Positions 33,005 to 42,733 of a stretch of 56,348 nt of DNA are shown piece by piece (within the stretch, counting starts at the first letter, position 1; every line of letters begins with the position of its first letter). Under the pieces are notes generated by a model that saw only the letters and a program-made list of their open reading frames with translations, had not been told where the DNA came from and did no database searches. Source of the DNA: Chitinophagaceae bacterium (GTDB lineage Bacteria; Bacteroidota; Bacteroidia; Chitinophagales; Chitinophagaceae). Made by a program: the position numbers and the translations under genes. The stretch lies in the NCBI GenBank assembly GCA_021151685.1, contig JAGKWS010000012.1, positions 1-56,348 on the forward strand. The letters run 5' to 3'.

Positions 33005-35218
33005 ATGTTCAAAAAGTTATCCCTTTTTGTACTGGCAGCGGCTTGCAGTGTCGGTACAACATTTGCTCAAACACAACCCTGTGGTACCGATGAGCACTAT
33101 CAGCAATTACTGAAAGAGTATCCTCAGCTTGCAGAACTGGAAGAGCAATTCAACAGTCAGTTAACTGCTGGTTTTGCAGCAAAAGGCACAGCAGCAGCCG
33201 AAGACACTACTTGGTACGATGTACCTCTGGTGGTACATATTGTACACGACTATGGTTTCAACTTCGAGTTTATACCCGATAATACCATTTACGAAGCTGT
33301 GAAATTGTGGGCATTGGCATATGTAAAAAACAATCCTGAATTATCTTCGGTTATTCCCACATTTGTGCCTTGGGTGGGCAACGCCCGCACTCGTTTGCAT
33401 CTGGCAACTAAAGACCCCTATGGCAACCCTACCAAGGGTGTTGTGCGCCATTATTCATACCTTACTTACAAAGGTAGCGACCAGTCTAAATTTGCCCCAT
33501 GGCCCAATAATAAGTACATGAACATTTGGTTTACCCGTACCATAGGCAACTCTGGTGCGGCAGCCTATGCATATTACCCATCTTCGGCAGCAGCTATGCC
33601 TCATTACGATGGCGTTATCAGCTTGTACGACTATATAGACCGTTCCAATACCATTCCACACGAAATAGGGCACTGCCTCAATCTACAGCACGTATGGGGC
33701 AATACCAACAATCCTGCTGTTGCCTGTGGCAACGACCAGGTAGATGACACACCACCCACCAAGGGACATACACCCGGTTGCATCGCTTCTGCCATATACG
33801 ACACAGCCTGTGCCACCGGCTATGCCAAAACATATACATCATCTTCGGGCATGATGGACTCTGTAGTAAACTACCCCGATACCGTAAACGCACAAAACAT
33901 TATGGACTATACCTATTGTGCGGCCATGTTCACCAAGGGACAGTGTTTCAGGATGCGTACGGCCCTCACATCACCCACTGCCGGTCGTAGTAATCTCTGG
34001 TCTGCTGGCAATCTTGCAGTCACAGGTGCTCTCAATCCAATGCCAGATCTGCCACCGGTAGCCGAGTTTTGTGTGAATAAAGGAGTAGGCGGATCAACAT
34101 CTGATGCCAGAACCCGCTTCCTTGCCTTTAACAGTCCCATAAACTTCTCTTTCCGCAATATGTCTTGGAACGATACACTGTCTGGTGTCACCTGGAACTT
34201 CTCGAACGGAGCATCTACACCTACATCTACGTCACTCACTACCGTCAACAGTACATTCTCTGTACCAGGTTGGGTAACAGTTTCACTTACAGCAACATCT
34301 AACGCTGGCTCCAACACAATTGTAAACAAACAGGCAGTTTATGCCGCCGATACGACACCGGTTGGCACAGCAGGTTATACGCAGAACTTTGTTTCTGCAA
34401 CCGATATTGCAAACTGGCCCATGTTCAACCATTACGAAAACCAATTCCGCTGGCAGTTTTACAACGGTGCAGGCAAAGACGATAACTCTTGTGTGCGTTT
34501 CCGTTCATTCGATACATCTAACCGCCGCACTGGCACCGCAACAGGCGATCTGGATGACTTTATTACACCCGCTTTCGATCTTGCAGGCATTACCGGTAAC
34601 CTTTATTTCAACTTCTACTCTGCCGGCGCATCTACCAATCCCGGAGGTTTCGGAACCAGTAAAGTATTCGATTCTATGCAGGTTGACGTAAGCTCATCGG
34701 GTGGTGCTGTATGGACGCGTCTTGCTTCTTTCCGCACTACCGATTTGGCTAATAATGGCGTTTCATCAACAGAATTTGTACCGGGTTCTTCATCTACATG
34801 GGTAGGTCGTACAGTAAGTATTCCTACTTCTCATCGCAACCGTCAAACATACTTCCGTTTCCGCATGTTGGCAGGCAATGGTGGTAATAACGTCTACATA
34901 GACAATGTAGGTATCAGTCCTTTTGGTACCGATGTGCAAGATGTAGTGGCAAATGGTAATGGTAAATCAATCATCGTTTACCCCAATCCATCGGCTAATG
35001 GTGCAACAATTATGTATCATGCTGGTAATGACGGTAGCATGAAATTTACTATTCGTGATATGGCAGGTAGGGTAGTGTATGAAGGCACACGCAATGCTAC
35101 ACCCAATGCTACCAATACCGAGTTTATACCCCGCAGTGCTGTAGGCACACCCGGTATGTACATAGTGTCATTATCAACTGGCGATAACTTCTCAACTGCA
35201 CGCATGGTTGTGTATTAA
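33005..35218 (+). CDS. Secreted M43-family zinc metalloprotease with T9SS sorting domain
   Basis: 737 residues from ATG 33005, which gives the signal peptide MFKKLSLFVLAAACSV; the upstream TTG frame adds nine unlikely residues. The catalytic domain has the zinc site HEIGHCLNLQH (219-229) and the Met-turn NIMDYTYC, as in the pappalysin (M43B) family, with a conserved CGNDQVDDTPPTKGH cysteine loop. About 360-440 is a PKD-like Ig domain (FSNGAST, GWVTVSLTATS). About 460-640 is a jelly-roll/MAM-like module. The last 80 residues are a T9SS sorting domain (IIVYPNPS ... GMYIVSLS). A paralogue follows directly. Confidence 0.94.
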   Translation: MFKKLSLFVLAAACSVGTTFAQTQPCGTDEHYQQLLKEYPQLAELEEQFNSQLTAGFAAKGTAAAEDTTWYDVPLVVHIVHDYGFNFEFIPDNTIYEAVKLWALAYVKNNPELSSVIPTFVPWVGNARTRLHLATKDPYGNPTKGVVRHYSYLTYKGSDQSKFAPWPNNKYMNIWFTRTIGNSGAAAYAYYPSSAAAMPHYDGVISLYDYIDRSNTIPHEIGHCLNLQHVWGNTNNPAVACGNDQVDDTPPTKGHTPGCIASAIYDTACATGYAKTYTSSSGMMDSVVNYPDTVNAQNIMDYTYCAAMFTKGQCFRMRTALTSPTAGRSNLWSAGNLAVTGALNPMPDLPPVAEFCVNKGVGGSTSDARTRFLAFNSPINFSFRNMSWNDTLSGVTWNFSNGASTPTSTSLTTVNSTFSVPGWVTVSLTATSNAGSNTIVNKQAVYAADTTPVGTAGYTQNFVSATDIANWPMFNHYENQFRWQFYNGAGKDDNSCVRFRSFDTSNRRTGTATGDLDDFITPAFDLAGITGNLYFNFYSAGASTNPGGFGTSKVFDSMQVDVSSSGGAVWTRLASFRTTDLANNGVSSTEFVPGSSSTWVGRTVSIPTSHRNRQTYFRFRMLAGNGGNNVYIDNVGISPFGTDVQDVVANGNGKSIIVYPNPSANGATIMYHAGNDGSMKFTIRDMAGRVVYEGTRNATPNATNTEFIPRSAVGTPGMYIVSLSTGDNFSTARMVVY

Positions 35219-35244
35219 CAGACATCATTAAAGTATCATTTTAC

Positions 35245-35279
35245 AGCGAGGCTTCTTTCCGGAAGTCTCGCTTTTTTTT
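35245..35279 (+). terminator. Terminator between the two M43 proteases
   Basis: An 11-bp stem with one G-U pair (35245-35255 and 35262-35272) and an eight-base T-run. It suggests that the second protease has its own promoter in 35280-35481. Confidence 0.88.
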
Positions 35280-35481
35280 GCGCGTATAAAAGCATGTATT
35301 CAGCGGGGAATATAAGGCTGCAAAAAAATATTCTCACATACCCAAGATTTCGTAAAGAGTTTACGTCTTTCTATTCATACAGGCTACAAGACTACAGGAT
35401 GAAAAACCGGGCGGAACCGCTCCTGGAAGTCGCATGCCTGTGCGAAAAAAACGATTCAAAAACCCATAAAAAAGAACTCTG

Positions 35482-37752
35482 ATGAAGAAGAGACATATGT
35501 ACACGGCCCTTGCGCTATCGCTCATTGCCGGCAGGTCTGGTGCTCAGGAGCTCCACAAATGTGCCAGCGACGAAATGCATGCACATTACACCAAAGCAAA
35601 TCCTAAAGTAACAGAAGCAGAAAATGAACTCAATAAGAGTATAGAAGCCTTTCTGGCGGCTAAAATGCCTATGGCTGGTATAGCCGCACGCACCACAGCC
35701 GATGGTGGCCACCACGATACCGATTACTACGACATACCGGTAGTAGTACACGTAATACATGCCTATGGTGCCGAAAATGTAAAAGATAGCAACATATATG
35801 CTATGATTGCCAGCATGAACAAGTTTTACAACAAACAAAACGATCTGTCCGGCATCATTGCTCCTTTTCGCCCTTATATCGGCAATGCCAAAATTCGGTT
35901 TCACCTTGCAACCATAGACCCCGATGGCCGACCCACAACCGGCATTACACGCAGGCTATCGTACCTCACAAATGGGGGCGACGACCAGGCTAAAATGGAT
36001 TTGTGGTCTCCCCGAAACTACTACAACATCTGGATAGAAAATAAAATAGGTATGACACCCGCAGCAGGTACCACGCTGGCATACTCTACATTCCCATCAT
36101 CGGCCGAGGCTTTTCCGTATACCGATGGCGTTATAACCGGGTATAGCTACATTAATGATGGTAACACTATGGAACATGAGACGGGGCACTTTTTCAATCT
36201 CATGCACACATGGGCTACCAGCGGTGCTGGTGTGGGCGCATCTTGTGGCGACGACCTAGTAGATGACACGCCACCCACCAAAGGCCATTTCAGTACCTGC
36301 AACCTGTGGGATACAGCCTGCGCCACAAATTACTACAAGCTATATCCATCTATCTCTGGTACGCTCGACTCTCTGGTGAATTATCCCGATACTACCAATA
36401 CACAAAATGTAATGGACTATTCGTCTTGCCCGCACAATATGCTGAGTATAGGGCAGGTATGGCGCATGCGTGCCACTCTGAACAGTACTATTGGTGGCCG
36501 CAATAACTTATGGGACACTGCAAATCTCCGCATGACCGGCGCATTGGCTCCCCGTCCCGATTTGCCTCCTATAACCGATTACATATCGCGCGTGGCAGCA
36601 TCTACAGCTATTGCAAAATTCACATTCCCCGGCGTACCATTGTTTTTTGCCAACAAAAGCTGGAGAGATACAATTGTGTCAAGTACATGGTCTTACACAA
36701 ATAGTGCCAATACACCAATGGTGAGCCAAACCAGCATTGCCGCTTACAATACGGCTTTCCCGGTTTCATTTGCCGATCCTGGTTGGGTTACACTTACAAT
36801 GGCTGTTACAGGCAACAATTCCGGCACTACAACTACAGCATACAACAAGGCGGTTTTTGTAGCAGATCAGGAAGGCATCAATCCACTGGCAACACCCTAT
36901 GTAGAGGAATTTGATGCAACCGGGAAAAGGGACAAATGGCCATTTTTCAACTATTACAACAATGAATTTCGTTGGGAGCAAGCCAATGTAGGTATGTATG
37001 ACAATAGCTGCATGATGTATCGTGGTTACGATAGCCGCACCGCACCAGCCAACTTTACCGGCACTCCGCAGGGCGATTATGATGATTTGTTCAGTACCGT
37101 TTACGACCTCAGTGCCTACACTCCCGGTAAGTGTAACTTGTTCTTTAACTATGCAGGCGCATCAAGGTCGGCACTTACTACCGAGATCAATGATTCGCTC
37201 TACATAGACTATTCGGTCAACAAGACACATTCGTGGGTACCACTGGCCGCTATGGGCAAGGCCGAACTGTGTAACCGCGGTGCCATAGCTACAGAGTTTG
37301 TGCCCACTTCCGCATCAGATTGGGCTACAAAATCTATTGCCATACCCGAGGCTGCGCGCAAATCATATGTCGTATTCAGGTTCAGGTACAAGCCCGGTGT
37401 AAATACAACCACACTGCGTAGCACCGGCAACAACTTTTATCTCGACAGAGTTTCTGTAAGCCCCTGGGCCGTTGAGGTGAATGATGTTGCAATGGGTAAT
37501 GTTGCTGTACGTATACAACCCAATCCTGCACATGGCGATGCGTGGGTTGTTGTGAAAGATGCATTTGCCACAACAGCATCGGTAACAGTTACAGACATTG
37601 CAGGCAGGGTAGTATACCGCACTACTGAAGCACTCTCTGGCAATGGTGCCCGCATCAAAATACCAACCGAAACCATAGCCACACCCGGTGTATATCTGGT
37701 ACAGACAATCTCTGGCAGCCAGGTAAACACACAAAAACTGGTTGTGCAGTAA
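35482..37752 (+). CDS. Second secreted M43-family zinc metalloprotease with T9SS sorting domain
   Basis: 756 residues with the same domain order as the gene just upstream. Signal peptide MKKRHMYTALALSLIAGRSG, zinc site HETGHFFNLMH (232-242), a matching CGDDLVDDTPPTKGH loop and Met-turn NVMDYSSC. A PKD-like domain, jelly-roll module and T9SS sorting domain (RIQPNPAHGDAW ... GVYLVQTIS) follow. The two are tandem paralogues that have clearly diverged. Separate terminators suggest independent control. Both are predicted extracellular endopeptidases. Confidence 0.94.
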   Translation: MKKRHMYTALALSLIAGRSGAQELHKCASDEMHAHYTKANPKVTEAENELNKSIEAFLAAKMPMAGIAARTTADGGHHDTDYYDIPVVVHVIHAYGAENVKDSNIYAMIASMNKFYNKQNDLSGIIAPFRPYIGNAKIRFHLATIDPDGRPTTGITRRLSYLTNGGDDQAKMDLWSPRNYYNIWIENKIGMTPAAGTTLAYSTFPSSAEAFPYTDGVITGYSYINDGNTMEHETGHFFNLMHTWATSGAGVGASCGDDLVDDTPPTKGHFSTCNLWDTACATNYYKLYPSISGTLDSLVNYPDTTNTQNVMDYSSCPHNMLSIGQVWRMRATLNSTIGGRNNLWDTANLRMTGALAPRPDLPPITDYISRVAASTAIAKFTFPGVPLFFANKSWRDTIVSSTWSYTNSANTPMVSQTSIAAYNTAFPVSFADPGWVTLTMAVTGNNSGTTTTAYNKAVFVADQEGINPLATPYVEEFDATGKRDKWPFFNYYNNEFRWEQANVGMYDNSCMMYRGYDSRTAPANFTGTPQGDYDDLFSTVYDLSAYTPGKCNLFFNYAGASRSALTTEINDSLYIDYSVNKTHSWVPLAAMGKAELCNRGAIATEFVPTSASDWATKSIAIPEAARKSYVVFRFRYKPGVNTTTLRSTGNNFYLDRVSVSPWAVEVNDVAMGNVAVRIQPNPAHGDAWVVVKDAFATTASVTVTDIAGRVVYRTTEALSGNGARIKIPTETIATPGVYLVQTISGSQVNTQKLVVQ

Positions 37753-37790
37753 AACAGACAAATAGTAATTCTTTTCCGTTTACAATTACC

Positions 37791-37834
37791 GGCAATGGCT
37801 TCTTTCTTTCAAGATAGAGGCCGTTGCCTTTTTA
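37791..37834 (+). terminator. Terminator after the second M43 protease
   Basis: A 10-bp stem with G-U pairs (37791-37800 and 37819-37828) that can extend inward, followed by TTTTTATTTAT. Confidence 0.78.
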
Positions 37835-37971
37835 TTTATGGTACTTCAAATTACCAATCATAAAGAGTACAAGATTCGGTAACATGGATGAGTGTGTAGT
37901 GCCCTTTGCTATACTTAACATAATGTAAATTATGAACAAAAAGGTAATCGCATCAATATACGCACTATCAA

Positions 37972-37979
37972 TATCTTTG
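37972..37979 (+). promoter_or_regulatory. -7 element before the DUF3828-like lipoprotein
   Basis: TATCTTTG is a full TAnnTTTG match, 39 bases before the ATG at 38019. At 21 bases further upstream is TCG, one base off TTG. Confidence 0.5.
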
Positions 37980-38018
37980 CCGGGTTAATATACCGTTCAT
38001 TAATTACACCAGTACCCA

Positions 38019-38435
38019 ATGAAAAAGATATATGCGCTTTTGCCTGCAATGTTGTTACTGAGCTGCACCGATGTGCAACATGAAAACAACGAAGAAATGT
38101 TGCAACGTTTTTATAGCTGGTATGTGCACCAGTCTGCATCAGCATCTGTAAGGTTTTCTGTTAATGAAGACTCATTGAATCTATACTGCACCAAATCTTT
38201 TCTGAAAAATTCTTTCCAAGACTCAGCACTGGATTATGACCCGTTATTGTCGGCAGAAAAATATTCGGATTATTGGGCTACCAATATTATGACTGGCCGT
38301 CTCGAAGATAGTCGCATAAAGATGTACAGAGTCAGCTTTCAGACAGACAAACATTTTCATACACACAACATAGCCGTAACACTGGCCAAAGAAAAAGGCC
38401 GATGGAAAATAGACTACGTAAAAGAAATTAAATAA
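38019..38435 (+). CDS. DUF3828-like lipoprotein
   Basis: 138 residues with a short lipoprotein signal (ALLPAMLLLSC, lipobox Cys16). The pattern MLQRFYSWYV near the start, SALDYDPLL in the middle and GRWKIDYVKEI at the end matches the DUF3828 family, an NTF2-like fold of unknown function. It stands alone and ends four bases from the convergent LuxE-like gene. Confidence 0.8.
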   Translation: MKKIYALLPAMLLLSCTDVQHENNEEMLQRFYSWYVHQSASASVRFSVNEDSLNLYCTKSFLKNSFQDSALDYDPLLSAEKYSDYWATNIMTGRLEDSRIKMYRVSFQTDKHFHTHNIAVTLAKEKGRWKIDYVKEIK

Positions 38436-38439
38436 GCCG

Positions 38440-39447
38440 TCACAAAGCCATCATACTGCAACCTCTCAATGCGCTGTTATCCATACGCCCCAGTACTGTA
38501 AACATTCCATCACCCAGTACAGTTCCTACATCTTCGGTAGCAACAAAGGCACACGAATGTACATTGGCAAGGTCTATTATATTCAGCACTCCGCTACCGG
38601 TATGGCTTACATCCAAAGGGTCATTTATGTCGCGCACAAGCACCTGCATGGTGTTGGTGGGTGCAAACAAACCATTTTCGCGGGCATAAGCCTGCGACAA
38701 TAGTTCTGTCATACCATATTCCGAGTGTATATGGTTTTTACCAAAGGCAGCATTCAGTTGTTCATGCACTTCTGCACGCGTTAGCTCTCTGCGTCGTCCT
38801 TTCATGCCTCCTGTTTCCATTATTGTGGTGCTGTGTAGTGGTAGCGGGTACTTTGCCGCAAAATCGAGCAGGGCAAACGTTACACCCAGTAGCAGAGTGG
38901 GTCTCCCCTGCCCTTCCAGTTTTTTCAATAGTTCATATAGTGCATCCCACTCATCTATAAAAAAGCCACTTTCTGCCACATTGCCTGCTTCTATCAGGGT
39001 CTTGGTCATATACACCAGAGAGGCATTGGGGCGTTCCAGATAAGATGGCAACAGTCCGAGAATCACATAATTTCCCGGTGCCCCATAGTATTGCCCAAAA
39101 CCAGCCAATAGCGCATCTTCGTATACTTGTTTGTCCCACACATAATGCCGCGAGTTCACCATGCCCGTCGTTCCGCTACTTTCAAAAAACACATCGGCAG
39201 TAGCTGCCGTAGCAGGTGCTGTCAGCACTGTATGCGTTTTGAAAAAAGAAATTGGCAAAAACGGTATCTCCGCTATAGTGCGCACATTTTCCGGACTTCG
39301 GCCCAGTGCATTACAGTACCTGCGGTAAAGCTCATTGCCATTATATTGGTATTCAAATAACTCAAGAGCGTGTATACCAAAAGTATCGCTGGTTGCGTTT
39401 AGTAAGTTTCCGGTGTTTATTAACGCAGCTTTATGAGGCTGTTTCAT
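38440..39447 (-). CDS. LuxE-like acyl-protein synthetase / acyl transferase
   Basis: 335 residues from ATG 39447. The AMP-binding-like motif FFESSGTTG and the later SEYGMTELLSQAY place it in the LuxE (PF04443) acyl-protein synthetase family of adenylate-forming enzymes. In luminous bacteria LuxE activates fatty acids, but here there are no lux genes, so the acid and acceptor are unknown. The longer frame to 39543 would run into the divergent lipoprotein gene. Only 12 bases separate the two divergent starts. Confidence 0.88.
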   Translation of the reverse strand: MKQPHKAALINTGNLLNATSDTFGIHALELFEYQYNGNELYRRYCNALGRSPENVRTIAEIPFLPISFFKTHTVLTAPATAATADVFFESSGTTGMVNSRHYVWDKQVYEDALLAGFGQYYGAPGNYVILGLLPSYLERPNASLVYMTKTLIEAGNVAESGFFIDEWDALYELLKKLEGQGRPTLLLGVTFALLDFAAKYPLPLHSTTIMETGGMKGRRRELTRAEVHEQLNAAFGKNHIHSEYGMTELLSQAYARENGLFAPTNTMQVLVRDINDPLDVSHTGSGVLNIIDLANVHSCAFVATEDVGTVLGDGMFTVLGRMDNSALRGCSMMAL

Positions 39448-39459
39448 TATTTTTGAAAT

Positions 39460-39912
39460 ATGAAAGTACGTACGTTGGTAATGGCAGGTGTGTTGTTGGG
39501 TTTGGCTTCTTGCCAACGTCCTGATATGACAAATGTACCACAAATTGGGTTCTATGGAATGGAGCCCGATATTGTGAAGATTAATCAGGATACCTGTGTA
39601 CTCGTATTTTCTTTCAACGATGGCGATGCCGATGTGACGAATGGAGCCATATACCTACGCGATTTGCGTTTCGATTCGGCACAGCCAGTAGCATATAAGT
39701 TCCCTTCCGATATAGACCAAACACTGCTCGATCCAAAGAAAGGTATTACCGGAAAAGTGACCATACTCATCACCCCCGATTTAGTTTCTCCCCGGCTCGA
39801 TTCCGTACATCTTAAATATGGAGACACAACATCTTTCGAAGTATACGTAATAGACAAAAAAAACAACAAAAGTAATAGCTTCATCACCCCACAGCTAAAA
39901 ATGGTTTGGTAA
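39460..39912 (+). CDS. Lipoprotein, function unknown
   Basis: 150 residues with a clear lipoprotein signal (MKVRTLVMAGVLLGLASC, lipobox Cys18). The mature region is beta-rich with acidic strands (FSFNDGDADV, KYGDTTSFEVYVID) and looks like an Ig-like or cadherin-like sandwich, but I do not recognise the family. The Bacteroidota -7-like TATTTTTG lies at 39448-39455, only four bases before the ATG. It converges with the DUF4139 gene across a shared terminator. Confidence 0.8.
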   Translation: MKVRTLVMAGVLLGLASCQRPDMTNVPQIGFYGMEPDIVKINQDTCVLVFSFNDGDADVTNGAIYLRDLRFDSAQPVAYKFPSDIDQTLLDPKKGITGKVTILITPDLVSPRLDSVHLKYGDTTSFEVYVIDKKNNKSNSFITPQLKMVW

Positions 39913-39935
39913 CCAGCCAATAATAATTTGAATGA

Positions 39936-39969
39936 AAAATGGGTGCAAATATCAATCTGCACCCATTTT
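39936..39969. terminator. Bidirectional terminator between convergent genes
   Basis: A perfect 11-bp stem (39937-39947 and 39958-39968) with a ten-base loop; A and T runs flank both sides. It serves the lipoprotein gene (plus) and the DUF4139 gene (minus). Confidence 0.85.
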
Positions 39970-39991
39970 CAGTTATTATATGTAGCAAAGC

Positions 39992-41590
39992 TTACATCCC
40001 GGCCACACGCCTGCCTCTCGGATACTTTATAGTATACCCATACTTCATATTGGTATTTTCGTTAGGCTTCATAGTCAGCATCCATTTCATCATTCCGGTC
40101 GTTTCTTCATATTCCGAATTGCCGGTTTCTCTGTCTTCCACCACAATATCCTTATCATTGCTCACAGGCAGTTGGTCCTGTATCACTATGTTAATAGCAT
40201 CTTTCCTTGTATTGCGTACCGAAATGGTATAGGCAAAGGCCTCGCGTACGTTAGATCCAACAGTGCGCACACTACGTAGCTTTTTATCCTGCTCGCGGCG
40301 TACCACAATTTTTTTGTCGCGGCCAAGTGAGAAAGTAAGTGTGTCCGATGTGTTGCGCACATCTACATATCCCTGCCCTACAAACGTGCCCTCATAATAT
40401 ATGTTGGTGGGGCCCGGTATCAGGTTCATATCTTCCCAGTTGGTTATTTGCGCCTGCAAGAAGGCGTCTTTATCCATACGCGGCACTGCATAGTAGCGGT
40501 AGCTGGCATTCAAGTCATACTTCTTTACAGCCACCAGATTTTCCTTTCCATCATTGGCTATGGTATACGGCAGTTCTATATCGAAGGTGGTATTGATGCC
40601 GGAATTATCTACCACCACTACATCATTGAGGCTGGTGGGTGCCGCGGCCGCTACATTCAGCGAAGCATCCTCTGCCTTTGCCAATGAGCGTTTGGAATAA
40701 CTGTTACTGCGGTCGGCATAGGTTACCGGTTCGTAAAACGACAAGTACCATGGTGCAATAACCGGGGCATTTGCACCTTCGTTGGGGTTGCCGGTAGACA
40801 ATGTCAATCGTACATTTTCCCATTTCACACCACAGTTCTGGTGCAGGTTGGCTTTGTAGTAAAATGATGCTGGTTTGGCTATGTCGTCTACACGCACATC
40901 GTATGTGGGGCTCCAGCCAGCATTGGGTACAGTGTAGGTAACAGTTACCTCGCTTGTTACTGGTTCTTTCGCATAGAATTTTACCAGTAACTGCCCTCCC
41001 GGCTGGTATCCTTTTTTTGTTTCTTCTTCCAGTTGCTTCCTCAGTCTGGTCAGGTACTCGTCAGTTTTCTTTATGGCTACTTCCTGCTTGTGTTTTTGGT
41101 TTAGCAGTCCTTCCATTTTGGTGTTTACCAAGTCCAGCAATTTGGTTAGTTCGGCTACAGACAGTCCTGTATGCTCGCCTGCGGCTTTGCGGTTGGTTTG
41201 CAAAATGGCTATCTGTTCGCTGATGGTAGTTAGCTTGTCTGCAACAGTGCTGCGTTGTTCGCTTACCGTTTCTATGCTATCCTTCAGTTCTTTACCTCTG
41301 GGCGATAGCACCTCAGACACCATATAGTCGTTCTGAAAAACAGCCGATTCTACTATTACATTGTTGCCACCATTTACCGACAAGCTGGCAGTGTTTATAT
41401 CGCCAGCAACGTTTGTAAATAGTATTTCCGATTCGCCCCTGGGCAGTTTTACTTTGGCATTGCTGGAAAGCTGCGCTCCCTGCAAAAACACAGTTGCATG
41501 GTCGATAGTTAGTTTCTGTTGGCTTTGTGCCCAAACTTGCGGGGCCGATGCAAAAGCAGCTACCGCAGACAGAATGAGGAATTTGTGCAT
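39992..41590 (-). CDS. DUF4139 / DUF4140 domain (MuiA-like) exported protein
   Basis: 532 residues from ATG 41590 with signal peptide FLILSAVAAFASAPQVWA. Residues about 26-120 form the DUF4140 beta domain (ATVFLQGAQLSSNAKVKLPRG pattern). About 90-190 are a coiled-coil rich in Lys, Glu and Gln (KRLxKQLEEE). About 205-532 is the DUF4139 domain, ending MKYGYTIKYPRGRRVAGM. A low-complexity insert with NVAAAAPTSLNDVVVVDNS splits the C-terminal domain. Related proteins include the mucoidy inhibitor A family. The function is unknown; the protein should be periplasmic or surface. Confidence 0.9.
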   Translation of the reverse strand: MHKFLILSAVAAFASAPQVWAQSQQKLTIDHATVFLQGAQLSSNAKVKLPRGESEILFTNVAGDINTASLSVNGGNNVIVESAVFQNDYMVSEVLSPRGKELKDSIETVSEQRSTVADKLTTISEQIAILQTNRKAAGEHTGLSVAELTKLLDLVNTKMEGLLNQKHKQEVAIKKTDEYLTRLRKQLEEETKKGYQPGGQLLVKFYAKEPVTSEVTVTYTVPNAGWSPTYDVRVDDIAKPASFYYKANLHQNCGVKWENVRLTLSTGNPNEGANAPVIAPWYLSFYEPVTYADRSNSYSKRSLAKAEDASLNVAAAAPTSLNDVVVVDNSGINTTFDIELPYTIANDGKENLVAVKKYDLNASYRYYAVPRMDKDAFLQAQITNWEDMNLIPGPTNIYYEGTFVGQGYVDVRNTSDTLTFSLGRDKKIVVRREQDKKLRSVRTVGSNVREAFAYTISVRNTRKDAINIVIQDQLPVSNDKDIVVEDRETGNSEYEETTGMMKWMLTMKPNENTNMKYGYTIKYPRGRRVAGM

Positions 41591-41656
41591 GTGAATTATT
41601 TGCACAAAAGACGGCAATACCTGTGCCAATCCACACTGACGGCTTATAAAGTTCTG

Positions 41657-42643
41657 TTAAGGCTTGCCATCAAACGGGTAGTAGCGCAGTTTTGTTTGTA
41701 AAAAGGGAATTTTATTGTCATCACTTATCAGCAATACGCCATTGCGCCATGGCACCATACCCTCCCAATTAATACAGTCATTAGCAGGAATCAGCTTTTT
41801 AGTGGCCCATTGTGCTACGTTGCCTTTCATCGTTATTTCTATTATACGTGCAAAACATTCGTTGGGTTTCCAATGGTGCAAATCTACATCGGCAGTAGGG
41901 TCAATGTCCTTATAATATGCTTCACGGTGCTTCATATTGCCGTTAAAGTTCCAGTATACGTTAATAGCCCAAAATTTATCTTCGGCCACAGCCGTCATAT
42001 CCGTCAGCCTGAAAGGTATTGGAGGTAGCGTCATCGGTTGCATAGTTCCCTTTAGGTTGGTATCTACCAAATATAGCCACGTACTATCACCCTTGTAGTT
42101 ATATTCAAATGCCGTTATCAGCTTACTGCCATTCGTTGTCAAACATTCATAACCTGCATTAGGCAGTAATTGTCCGTTTTTGCGAATCTTGGGCAGCTTC
42201 TTGCTTTTTTCTTTGCTCAGTACCACATCATTGTTCTGCCATTCGCCACATATTATGGCATCTGTATCACCGTCAGTTTCTACAGTCAGGTACACAGTAT
42301 TGCCTATCATTGCTATTGCCTCAAACCCACCATACTTCGTAAATCTACCGGCTACATCGCCAAAGTGTTGCAATGCATGCTGTTTCACAGCATCCGGGGG
42401 CATGGTTACACTACCGTCGGCAGCAAGCAACAGCTGTGCAGTATCTACACTATACAACCGGGCATTTGTTGCCTGCGCATTTTTCAACTGGGGTAAAAGG
42501 TACAACCTGCCATTATGCAGGCACATTCCCGAAAACTCGTTGGCACTCGATGCCAGTTCTGTTGGCAATTTGCCGTTTTGTGCTATCGCATTTCCTTGCA
42601 ACAACATACACAGGCTCCATGCTACTACTCCCAATCGTTTCAT
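41657..42643 (-). CDS. Secreted beta-propeller-like protein, possibly esterase-like phytase type
   Basis: 328 residues with a signal peptide (VVAWSLCMLLQGNAIA). The repeated pattern of strands ending in small-aromatic motifs (FEAIAMIGNTVYLTVE, CLTTNGSKLITAFEYN, WEGMVPWRNGVLLISDDN) suggests a six- or seven-bladed propeller. The arrangement with E-A-I-A and W-E-G-M near the ends resembles the esterase-like phytase (PF13449) family, but I do not see proof of activity. It lies upstream of the DUF4139 gene on the same strand with a 66-bp gap, so it could share its transcript. Confidence 0.75.
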   Translation of the reverse strand: MKRLGVVAWSLCMLLQGNAIAQNGKLPTELASSANEFSGMCLHNGRLYLLPQLKNAQATNARLYSVDTAQLLLAADGSVTMPPDAVKQHALQHFGDVAGRFTKYGGFEAIAMIGNTVYLTVETDGDTDAIICGEWQNNDVVLSKEKSKKLPKIRKNGQLLPNAGYECLTTNGSKLITAFEYNYKGDSTWLYLVDTNLKGTMQPMTLPPIPFRLTDMTAVAEDKFWAINVYWNFNGNMKHREAYYKDIDPTADVDLHHWKPNECFARIIEITMKGNVAQWATKKLIPANDCINWEGMVPWRNGVLLISDDNKIPFLQTKLRYYPFDGKP

Positions 42644-42711
42644 GTTGCTAAGATAATACCGGGCTCTATAGATAAAAGTGTTTTTTTCTTATGTTAAACT
42701 GAGTAAAATCA

Positions 42712-42729
42712 TTTAATCAAATGATTAAA
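42712..42729. promoter_or_regulatory. Palindromic operator 1 upstream of tetR
   Basis: An 18-bp interrupted palindrome, TTTAATCA-AA-TGATTAAA, whose eight-base arms match perfectly. It lies just upstream of the -33 element of the tetR promoter. It is the expected kind of site for the dimeric repressor encoded next (inference). Confidence 0.65.
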
Positions 42730-42733
42730 CCAC

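Noticed and set aside
35294..35482. 62-codon frame just upstream of the second M43 protease, ending at its ATG (TGATG)
   Set aside because: No family features or signal; it lies in the expected 5' UTR and promoter region.
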